Shown here: piece by piece, positions 1 to 5,257 of the stretch | Position numbering within the stretch: position 1 is the first letter of the stretch | Layout: each line of letters opens with the position of its first letter | DNA from: Bacilli bacterium | GTDB lineage: Bacteria; Bacillota_I; Bacilli_A; ML615J-28; CAG-313 | Length of the DNA stretch: 5,257 nucleotides | Direction: 5' to 3' | Assembly: GCA_900770645.1 (NCBI GenBank) | Contig: CAAGKY010000241.1 | Coordinates: 1-5,257 of the forward strand | Notes under the pieces: generated by a model | Told to the model about the DNA's origin: nothing | Database searches by the model: none | The model's input: the letters and a program-made list of their open reading frames with translations, nothing else | Translations under genes and position numbers: made by a program

Positions 1-2
1 AG

Positions 3-1835
3 ATGAGTACATCAAAAAGTGGATATAAGTACTTAGGTAAATTAATCATTCGTTATTTACCATTACTTGTTATCATTCTAATATTCACAGCAATTGATTC
101 AACAACATACACATATGTACCATTATTTATACAATATATCATATCAACATTAGAAAATGGAATTGGGCATGCTAACTTACCACAGTTCTTGCTTGATTTC
201 TTTCAAAGCGGAGGAACAACGCTAAAAATTGTTACATACACAGCTAGTGCTTTAGTTGCATTCCAATTTTGTCGTTGTCTTTTTAAGTTTGTGGTTAGTG
301 TATATCGTTCATTCTTTGGACAAAAAATATCATTTAAAATTCGTAAAGATTTATACGAACATATTCAAACATTATCTTATAGCTATCATAATGTAGCTGA
401 TACGGGAGATTTAATTCAACGTTGTACATCAGATATTGATTTAGTTCAAAACTTTATCATTAATAATATGCCTGAAGTAGTTAGTATTTTTTCAATATTA
501 ATATCAGCTGTTTACCAAATGAGTAAAATTAATTCAGATTTAACTTTAATCTCATTAATTATTATTCCAGTTTCATTTATTTCATCCGCATTCTTTTGTG
601 TATATACACAAAAACGTTATGAAATTATTGAAAAAACAGAAGCTAATATTATGACTATCATGCAAGAAAATATTGCTAATGTAAGAGTAGTAAAAGCTTT
701 TGGTAATGAAAAATATGAATTAGATCGTTTCACTAAAGCATCACAAGAATACTCACGTTTAAATTTACAATTAAATAGGGCATCATCCCTTTTCTGGGGA
801 TTTAGTGATTTCTCTACTATGGCTCAATATATGCTTACAATGATTGTAGCTATTACCATTATCTTTAAAGATCCAGGGGCTATTGGGCTAGGAGATGTTA
901 CTGCGTTAATGACTTTAGTTGGTACATACATTTGGCCAGTTCGTAGTTTAGGTAGAATGATTGGGGAAACTGGTAAATGTGCAGTTAGTGCAGGACGTAT
1001 ACATGAAGTTTTATCACTACCTAGTGAATATTTAGTAAATGGAAAAGAAATGCCAGAAATCAGTGGTAGTATTGAATTTAAAGACTTATGGTTTAAATTT
1101 GATGATACTGACAAGTACTTATTAAAAGGGGTTAATTTCTCAATTAAAGCCGGAGAAACCATCGCAATCGTTGGTAAAACAGGATGTGGTAAAAGTACGA
1201 TTGCGAAAATATTAACAAGATTAAATGAATACCAAGATGGTGATGTATTAATAGATGGAGTAAAAGTAAAAGATATTGATAAACAATATCTTAGAAGTCA
1301 GGTAGGTTTGATATTACAAGATCCATTCTTATATTCAAAAAGTGTATATGGTAATATCGCTATTACCAATAAAAATATTGAAAAAGACCGTGTTTATGAT
1401 GTAGCTAAGATGGCAGCCATCGATAAAGATATCCATGGATTTGATAAAGGATATGACACAATCGTTGGTGAAAAAGGAGCAACCCTTTCAGGGGGACAAA
1501 AACAACGTGTTGCGATTGCGAGAATGTTGTTAGAAGAAAAACCAATTCTAATCTTTGATGATTCACTTAGTGCCCTTGATACTGAAACGGATTTAATGAT
1601 TAGAAAAGCTCTTAAAGAAAGAAATGAACACGCAACAATGATTATTATTACCCATCGTATTACTACAGCGAAACAAGCAGATCGTATAATCGTTTTAGAA
1701 GATGGAGTTGTTTCACAAAATGGTACTCATGAAGAACTTGCGAGTGTCCCTGGTTTATACAAAAAACTTTGGGATATTCAAGGTGAACTAGAAGAAGAAT
1801 TTATGAAAGTTTTAAATGAGGGAGGTGAAGCATAA
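3..1835 (+). CDS. ABC exporter half-transporter, degenerate-site subunit (YheI/MdlA/LmrC-like)
   Basis: This is a 610-residue fused permease-ATPase of the type IV (MsbA/multidrug) exporter fold, predicted to sit in the cytoplasmic membrane and pair with the next gene product. About six hydrophobic segments are visible (roughly residues 14-47, 75-100, 157-175, 180-200, 264-288, 298-312). The ATPase domain follows from about 356, with A-loop Tyr372, Walker A GKTGCGKST 391-399, Q-loop Gln439, canonical signature LSGGQ 495-499, Walker B ILIFD 515-519, D-loop SALD 523-526 and H-loop His551. The residue after Walker B is Asp520 rather than the catalytic Glu, as in the degenerate-site subunits of heterodimeric exporters such as TM287, BmrC and LmrC. 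The length is typical of the family. The start is the ATG at base 3; only two bases precede it, so its ribosome site and any upstream extension cannot be judged. The stop overlaps the next start by one base. Substrate is unknown; drug, lipid or peptide are all possible. The family is certain, the subfamily likely. Confidence 0.95.
   Translation: MSTSKSGYKYLGKLIIRYLPLLVIILIFTAIDSTTYTYVPLFIQYIISTLENGIGHANLPQFLLDFFQSGGTTLKIVTYTASALVAFQFCRCLFKFVVSVYRSFFGQKISFKIRKDLYEHIQTLSYSYHNVADTGDLIQRCTSDIDLVQNFIINNMPEVVSIFSILISAVYQMSKINSDLTLISLIIIPVSFISSAFFCVYTQKRYEIIEKTEANIMTIMQENIANVRVVKAFGNEKYELDRFTKASQEYSRLNLQLNRASSLFWGFSDFSTMAQYMLTMIVAITIIFKDPGAIGLGDVTALMTLVGTYIWPVRSLGRMIGETGKCAVSAGRIHEVLSLPSEYLVNGKEMPEISGSIEFKDLWFKFDDTDKYLLKGVNFSIKAGETIAIVGKTGCGKSTIAKILTRLNEYQDGDVLIDGVKVKDIDKQYLRSQVGLILQDPFLYSKSVYGNIAITNKNIEKDRVYDVAKMAAIDKDIHGFDKGYDTIVGEKGATLSGGQKQRVAIARMLLEEKPILIFDDSLSALDTETDLMIRKALKERNEHATMIIITHRITTAKQADRIIVLEDGVVSQNGTHEELASVPGLYKKLWDIQGELEEEFMKVLNEGGEA
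1821..1827 (+). promoter_or_regulatory. Strong Shine-Dalgarno for the second ABC subunit
   Basis: GGAGGTG lies inside the last codons of the upstream ABC gene (Gly-Gly-Glu), 7 bases before the ATG at 1835 and 10 before a second ATG at 1838. The spacing favours 1835, which overlaps the upstream stop as TAATG. Terminating ribosomes could re-initiate here, which fits the need to make the two partner subunits in balanced amounts. Confidence 0.8.
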
Positions 1836-3685
1836 TGATGGAAGAAGAATATGAAGAATTACAGAATGAGAAGATTAATCTTAAAACTTGGAAGAAACTT
1901 TTCAAAGTAATTTTAAAAAGTAAAAAAGCATTAATTAGAATGTTAATAGCAGTATGCATTATGACTTGTGTAGATATTGGATATCCTCTTCTAAATAAAT
2001 ATGCTTTAGAGACTTTCTTTGGTGAAAACCCTGATTTTAGTAATCGTTATTTATTCTATGGTTTATACGCTCTAGTTGCTGTATCAATGGGACTTAGTGT
2101 ATGGGCCTTCATTAGAGCTGCTGCTCAAGTAGAAGAACAAACTACTTATGATATTAGAATTGAAGCATTTAGACATTTACAAGAGTTATCATTCTCATAT
2201 TATGATACTACTCAATCAGGATGGATAATGGCTCGTATGACATCTGATACAAGAAAACTAGCCACTATTATTTCTTGGGGAATAGTAGACTTCCTATGGG
2301 GATTTATGTTAATGATTGGGATACTTACCGTAACAATTGTTATTGACTGGCGTCTTGCTTTAATTTTAATTGCTTTAATTCCTATTTTCTTTGGAGTATC
2401 AGTATTCTTTAGAAAACAAATTTTAAAACAATATCGTAAAGTTCGTAAAGTAAATTCAAGTATTACAGCCGCATATAACGAAAGTTTTATGGGTGCTAAT
2501 ACAACTAAAACATTAGTTTTAGAAAAAGATAATGCTCAAGAGTTTAATACCGTTAACAAAAAACTATATCGACGTTCAATTAAAACAAGTTTAATTTCAG
2601 GATTATTCTGGCCAAGTATCTTATTTATAGGATATGTTGGTGCTGCGTTTGTTTGTCATTTTGGCGCAAACCTTGTTATTAGCGATGCGGGAAAAGGATT
2701 ATTTACAGTGGCAACCCTTTATCTATTTATTGACTACGCCATTAAATTCTTTGATCCTATCATGCAAATATCAAGAGTGTTATCTGATTTCCAACAAGCC
2801 CAAGCATCAGCTGAACGTGTTTTATCTTTAATCGATACTCCATCAGATATTAATGATACAGATGAAGTTATTACTAAATATGGAACAATCTTCAAGAAAA
2901 AGCCTGAAAACTGGGAAAAAATCAAAGGAGACATAAACTTTAATAATGTTTCATTTAAATACAAAAACACTGAAAATTACGTTCTAAAGGACTTTAATTT
3001 AGAAATTAAAGCCGGAGAAATGGTTGCATTTGTTGGTGAAACAGGAAGTGGTAAAAGTACAATCGTTAATCTTATCTCAAGATTCTATGAACCAACTGAG
3101 GGTGAGATTTTTATAGATGGTAAAAACTATCAAGAAAGATCTATTTCTTGGTTACATGATAATTTAGGTTATGTACTACAAACTCCACAATTATTCTCGG
3201 GTACTATTAAAGAAAATATCGCATATGGTAAACTAGATGCCACAATGGATGAAATTATTCATGCGGCTAAACTAGCTAATGCTCATGAATTTATTTCTAA
3301 ACTAGAAAATGGTTATGATACAATGGTCGGAGAAGGTGGAAATAAACTATCTCTTGGAGAAAAACAATTAATTTCATTCGCCAGAGCAGTTGTATCTAAT
3401 CCATCTATCTTAGTTCTAGATGAAGCAACATCATCAATAGATACCGAAAATGAAAAAGTAATCTTACAAGCTATGGATACAGTGTTAAAAGAAAGAACAA
3501 GTTTAATAGTTGCTCACCGTTTATCAACAATTGTTAAAGCAGACAAGATTATTGTTTTACAACATGGAAAAATTATTGAAATGGGAACTCACAAGGAACT
3601 ACTTAAAAACCGTGGATATTACTTTGAATTATATCGTAATCAGTTCATGCAAGAACTTGAAAATAAAATGGTTAAAGAAATGTAA
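1835..3685 (+). CDS. ABC exporter half-transporter, catalytic-Glu subunit (YheH/MdlB/LmrD-like)
   Basis: This 616-residue fused permease-ATPase is the predicted partner of the gene before it. It begins with an acidic stretch (MMEEEYEELQNE), followed by about six membrane segments (roughly 33-50, 70-95, 148-170, 172-192, 253-275, 288-305). A charged linker at about 342-365 leads into the ATPase domain. Motifs are Walker A GETGSGKST 401-409, Q-loop Gln449, signature LSLGE 505-509, Walker B ILVLD 525-529 with catalytic Glu530, D-loop SSID 533-536 and H-loop His561. The signature departs from LSGGQ at two positions (Gly to Leu, Gln to Glu), while the hydrolytic Glu is kept. This is the reverse of the first subunit. 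By family precedent the active ATP site would combine this Walker A/B with the upstream LSGGQ, and the other site would bind ATP without fast hydrolysis. YheH-type proteins also carry an extended linker. The start is chosen from the SD and the 1-base overlap; ATG 1838 would remove only one Met. An intrinsic terminator begins inside the stop codon. Substrate is unknown. Confidence 0.95.
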   Translation: MMEEEYEELQNEKINLKTWKKLFKVILKSKKALIRMLIAVCIMTCVDIGYPLLNKYALETFFGENPDFSNRYLFYGLYALVAVSMGLSVWAFIRAAAQVEEQTTYDIRIEAFRHLQELSFSYYDTTQSGWIMARMTSDTRKLATIISWGIVDFLWGFMLMIGILTVTIVIDWRLALILIALIPIFFGVSVFFRKQILKQYRKVRKVNSSITAAYNESFMGANTTKTLVLEKDNAQEFNTVNKKLYRRSIKTSLISGLFWPSILFIGYVGAAFVCHFGANLVISDAGKGLFTVATLYLFIDYAIKFFDPIMQISRVLSDFQQAQASAERVLSLIDTPSDINDTDEVITKYGTIFKKKPENWEKIKGDINFNNVSFKYKNTENYVLKDFNLEIKAGEMVAFVGETGSGKSTIVNLISRFYEPTEGEIFIDGKNYQERSISWLHDNLGYVLQTPQLFSGTIKENIAYGKLDATMDEIIHAAKLANAHEFISKLENGYDTMVGEGGNKLSLGEKQLISFARAVVSNPSILVLDEATSSIDTENEKVILQAMDTVLKERTSLIVAHRLSTIVKADKIIVLQHGKIIEMGTHKELLKNRGYYFELYRNQFMQELENKMVKEM

Positions 3686-3720
3686 TAAGATAATGCTTAA
3701 AAGCATTATCTTATTTTTTT
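3684..3720 (+). terminator. Rho-independent terminator of the ABC transporter operon
   Basis: A perfect 13-bp inverted repeat has arms at 3684-3696 (AATAAGATAATGC) and 3703-3715 (GCATTATCTTATT), separated by TTAAAA, and runs into seven T residues at 3714-3720. One more T-A pair could close the loop to four bases. The left arm starts within the TAA stop codon of the ABC gene. The stem is AT-rich but long and uninterrupted, which is a classic intrinsic terminator layout for a low-GC Firmicute. It separates the exporter genes from the rsmD-coaD unit. Confidence 0.93.
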
Positions 3721-3728
3721 AATAAAGA

Positions 3729-3745
3729 TTTTGCTAAAAGCAAAA
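3729..3745. repeat. Short palindrome overlapping the rsmD -35 element
   Basis: TTTTGCT at 3729-3735 and AGCAAAA at 3739-3745 form a 7-bp inverted repeat around AAA. It covers most of the -35 hexamer and the start of the spacer. It lacks a T-tract on either strand, so it is not a convincing terminator. It could be a small operator, but a chance palindrome in AT-rich DNA is at least as likely. Confidence 0.35.
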
Positions 3746-3759
3746 AGATTTGATATAAT
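3731..3759 (+). promoter_or_regulatory. SigA-type extended -10 promoter for rsmD-coaD
   Basis: TTGCTA at 3731-3736 matches the -35 consensus TTGACA at four of six bases. It is followed after exactly 17 bases by a perfect TATAAT at 3754-3759, which has the extended -10 TG at 3751-3752 (TGaTATAAT). The inferred start site near 3766 would leave a leader of only about 14 bases carrying little more than the ribosome site. It lies just downstream of the preceding terminator, as expected for an independent housekeeping transcript. Confidence 0.85.
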
Positions 3760-3779
3760 AAAAGAAAGAGGAAAACAAT

Positions 3780-4325
3780 ATGCGCATTATATCAGGAATA
3801 TATCGAGGAAGAAAACTATATACACTAGAAGGACTAAAAACAAGACCTACTCTAGATCAAACAAAAGAAGCTATTTTTAGTAGTATCGGTGGATACTTAA
3901 ACGGTCAAGTTATTTTAGATGTTTTTGGTGGTAGTGGAGCATTATCACTAGAATCAATAAGTAGAGGAGCTAGTAAAGCTTATATTATTGATAATAATAT
4001 TGAAGCAATAGATATTATTAAAAAGAATAAAGAAGCCCTTCGTGTTCAAGATGAACTTGTTATTTATCATGGAAGTTATGAACAAATATTAAGAAAATTA
4101 ACTCATATTAAATTCGATGTTATTTTCTTAGATCCACCATTTAGAATGAAAGTAATTGATGAATTAATTGAATTTATTATCGATAACAACATGTTAAAAG
4201 ATGATGGATATATTGTTGCGGAATATCCAAAAGAAGATGTTGTAAATAAAAACTATGAAAACTTTAGAGTAAGATTATGTCGTCGCTATTCAAGCAGTGA
4301 AGTATTAATCTTGGAAAGGGAATAA
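3780..4325 (+). CDS. rsmD: 16S rRNA (guanine(966)-N(2))-methyltransferase RsmD
   Basis: This 181-residue Rossmann-fold methyltransferase uses S-adenosylmethionine to methylate N2 of G966 (E. coli numbering) in 16S rRNA, during 30S assembly in the cytoplasm. Diagnostic features are the N-terminal MRIISGIYRGRKL, the RPT motif at 22-24, the SAM-binding motif I LDVFGGSGAL at 46-55, a likely ribose-binding acidic residue Asp71 and the catalytic motif IV DPPF at 118-121, typical of exocyclic-amine N-methyltransferases. Length is normal for the family (about 180-200). The ATG at 3780 is preceded by AGAGG (3767-3771) at 8-base spacing and gives the expected N-terminus. It is first in a two-gene operon with coaD, 2 bases downstream, the arrangement called ylbH-ylbI in Bacillus subtilis. 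Nothing appears truncated or missing. Confidence 0.95.
   Translation: MRIISGIYRGRKLYTLEGLKTRPTLDQTKEAIFSSIGGYLNGQVILDVFGGSGALSLESISRGASKAYIIDNNIEAIDIIKKNKEALRVQDELVIYHGSYEQILRKLTHIKFDVIFLDPPFRMKVIDELIEFIIDNNMLKDDGYIVAEYPKEDVVNKNYENFRVRLCRRYSSSEVLILERE
4316..4320 (+). promoter_or_regulatory. Ribosome binding site for coaD
   Basis: AAGGG, within GGAAAGGG, lies 7 bases before the coaD ATG and inside the last codons of rsmD. No separate promoter is apparent, so coaD is probably translated from the rsmD transcript, with possible coupling. Confidence 0.7.
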
Positions 4326-4327
4326 TA

Positions 4328-4807
4328 ATGAAGATAGGTGTATATCCCGGGACTTTTGATCCTATTACTAATGGACATTTAGATATTATTAAGAGAAGTA
4401 AAAATTTATTTGATAAATTATATGTTGTTATTCCTAATAATACCAATAAAACTCCATGGTTTACATTAGAAGAACGAATTGAATTAATCAAAGCAGTTTT
4501 AAAAGACTATGATTTTGTGGAAGTTACCACAACAGATCTATTAACAGTTGACTTCGCAAAAAGTGTTAATGCGACTGCGATGTTACGTGGATTACGTATG
4601 GTCAGTGATTTTGAATATGAACTACAAATGGCAACTATGAATAAATGTTTAGATGATGACATCGAAACCGTATTTATTATGAGTTCACATGAATATTCTT
4701 TCTTATCATCTAGTAGTGTTAAAGAAATTGCGAAATTTAGAGGTGATTATTCACAATTTGTTCCTGATGTTGTTCGTCTAGCAATAGAAGCAAAAATGAA
4801 TAAATAA
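4328..4807 (+). CDS. coaD: Phosphopantetheine adenylyltransferase CoaD
   Basis: This 159-residue cytoplasmic enzyme transfers AMP from ATP to 4'-phosphopantetheine, giving dephospho-CoA and pyrophosphate in CoA synthesis. It has the nucleotidyltransferase signature: YPGTFDPITNGH at 6-17 contains the TxGH-type ATP-binding motif, with Thr9 and His17 as expected active-site residues. Lys41 in the NKTPWFTLEER segment corresponds to the conserved substrate-binding lysine. RGLR at 88-91 followed by DFEYELQMATMN is highly typical, and SSSSVKEIA at 127-135 is the C-terminal ATP-binding loop. Length matches the bacterial family (about 160). It starts 2 bases after the rsmD stop, behind a good ribosome site. 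Its last 30 bases overlap the 3' end of a gene on the opposite strand. All key residues are present, so it should be active. Confidence 0.97.
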   Translation: MKIGVYPGTFDPITNGHLDIIKRSKNLFDKLYVVIPNNTNKTPWFTLEERIELIKAVLKDYDFVEVTTTDLLTVDFAKSVNATAMLRGLRMVSDFEYELQMATMNKCLDDDIETVFIMSSHEYSFLSSSSVKEIAKFRGDYSQFVPDVVRLAIEAKMNK

Positions 4808-5257
4808 AGTTATACTACTTGCAAGTATCAAGTATAATAAGCGATATAAACAAAAAGTAGATGGTTTAATAAATGTAGATACTTGAATAGTTTGTAAAAG
4901 CATACATAAACCATTACTATAAACTAACAAACAAATTAAAAATAAATTATTAGAACTAATAATATGAGATATACCACTAGATATCTCTAATAAGTCTCCT
5001 AAATATGTTATTACTGGATGCCCAGATAATAATGATAGGGGACTTTTTAAAATACTTATAAGTATCATTATTACTAATATATTAAGCATCATACTTGGAA
5101 TGTTATGTAAAACACTATTAATAGATAGTTGATATATGCAATCATTCTTATTAATTTTTTTATTTGGTGAAAAATAACCTATTATAATAGAAGTAATAAT
5201 CATAGATAAAAAAAGCAAAATAAAGTAATGTTTACAAGTATTTAGTAAAAATAAAGG
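4778..5257 (-). CDS. ylbJ: YlbJ-like integral membrane protein, C-terminal part (5' end outside the window)
   Basis: The minus-strand frame stays open from the TAG at 4778-4780 to the window edge, giving about 159 residues of a longer gene. A TTG codon at 5216-5218 could be read as a start. However, the frame continues upstream as PLFLLNTCKHYFI with no stop, and the TTG falls inside a hydrophobic helix, so it is probably internal. Four very hydrophobic stretches are visible, the first at the window edge and the last at the C-terminus, around a conserved-looking loop with GDLLEISSGISHII. The pattern resembles, from memory, the C-terminal half of the sporulation membrane protein YlbJ (nucleoside-recognition/Gate family). 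In B. subtilis YlbJ is a SigmaE-controlled protein needed for heat-resistant spores, and its gene lies next to coaD (ylbI). This neighbourhood supports the call. The last nine codons and the stop overlap coaD tail to tail. Alternative: another Gate-domain transporter-like protein. Confidence 0.65.
   Translation of the reverse strand, partial: PLFLLNTCKHYFILLFLSMIITSIIIGYFSPNKKINKNDCIYQLSINSVLHNIPSMMLNILVIMILISILKSPLSLLSGHPVITYLGDLLEISSGISHIISSNNLFLICLLVYSNGLCMLLQTIQVSTFIKPSTFCLYRLLYLILASSITLFIHFCFYC
4810..4837. repeat. Inverted repeats just past the coaD stop; weak terminator candidate
   Basis: TTATACT (4810-4816) and AGTATAA (4831-4837) are inverted repeats. They enclose a 12-base palindrome TACTTGCAAGTA (4816-4827), so alternative hairpins are possible. 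No T-tract follows on the plus strand. On the minus strand the bases after it are T-rich but still within the ylbJ-like coding region. It could be a poor 3' end for coaD or a stabilising structure; chance is also possible. Confidence 0.3.
4946..4963. repeat. Near-perfect palindrome inside the ylbJ-like gene
   Basis: ATTATTAG and CTAATAAT form 8-bp arms around a 2-base AA centre. It is followed after two bases by a second inverted repeat, GAGATAT (4966-4972) and ATATCTC (4981-4987). Neither has an adjoining T-tract. Both lie in coding sequence, and AT-rich composition makes such repeats frequent, so function is doubtful. Confidence 0.25.

Noticed and set aside
824..1162. 112-residue open frame on the minus strand inside the first ABC gene
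   Set aside because: It lies wholly within a well-supported conserved gene on the other strand, has no recognisable domain, and is explained by the codon composition of that gene.
2634..2970. Short open frames on both strands (2634-2831 plus, 2734-2970 minus) inside the second ABC gene
   Set aside because: They are antisense or out-of-frame shadows of conserved membrane and linker sequence, with no family resemblance.
3..3685. Bacteriocin or antibiotic resistance exporter with a defined substrate
   Set aside because: No peptidase domain, precursor peptide or regulator lies in the window, and half-transporter sequence alone does not reveal substrate.
3510..3722. 70-residue plus-strand frame over the end of the second ABC gene and the terminator
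   Set aside because: It is out of frame with the conserved ATPase C-terminus and reads through the terminator stem and T-tract, so it is not a plausible gene.
4264..4491. 75-residue minus-strand frame across the rsmD-coaD junction
   Set aside because: It is antisense to the conserved end of rsmD and the active-site start of coaD; no recognisable protein features.
5216..5218. TTG as the true start of the minus-strand membrane gene
   Set aside because: The frame remains open to the window edge with hydrophobic, YlbJ-like residues before it, and the TTG falls within a predicted membrane helix, so the real start is probably outside the window.
1..5257. Novel defence system, mobile element, CRISPR array, tRNA or riboswitch
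   Set aside because: Nearly all of the window is covered by recognisable conserved genes. The only sizeable non-coding gap (3686-3779) is fully accounted for by a terminator, a promoter and a ribosome site. No spaced direct repeats, transposase or integrase motifs were seen.

Overview
This AT-rich window looks like an ordinary chromosomal segment of a low-GC Firmicute (Bacillota). All complete genes end in TAA, use TGG for tryptophan and contain no in-frame TGA, so the standard bacterial code is used. This argues against Mycoplasma or Spiroplasma. The rsmD-coaD pair beside a YlbJ-like membrane gene is a Firmicutes-type neighbourhood. If the YlbJ call is right, it points to a spore-former or a descendant of one, such as an Erysipelotrichia-, Turicibacter- or Clostridia-like lineage. 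The exact taxon cannot be read from the sequence.

Region 1 (3-3720) is the downstream part of a transcription unit. It encodes two full-length ABC half-transporters, each with six membrane segments followed by an ATPase domain. They are translationally coupled by a 1-base stop/start overlap and end at a strong intrinsic terminator. Their ATPase motifs are complementary: the first subunit has a normal LSGGQ but Asp instead of the catalytic Glu, while the second has the catalytic Glu but a degenerate LSLGE signature. This is the mark of a heterodimeric exporter with one active and one degenerate ATP site (MdlAB, YheI/YheH, LmrCD, TM287/288 type). The substrate cannot be inferred.

Region 2 (3721-4807) is a short housekeeping operon. 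A good SigA-type extended -10 promoter directly follows the terminator. It drives rsmD (16S rRNA guanine-N2 methyltransferase) and coaD (phosphopantetheine adenylyltransferase, the fourth step of CoA synthesis from pantothenate), which are 2 bases apart.

Region 3 (4778-5257) is on the minus strand and holds the C-terminal part of a polytopic membrane protein resembling YlbJ. Its 5' end lies beyond the window. It converges on coaD, and the two coding regions overlap tail to tail by 30 bases with no obvious bidirectional terminator.

I found no convincing sign of a previously undescribed system, mobile element, CRISPR array or RNA gene. The points most worth a second look are the asymmetric ATP sites of the exporter and the overlapping convergent end of coaD and the ylbJ-like gene.
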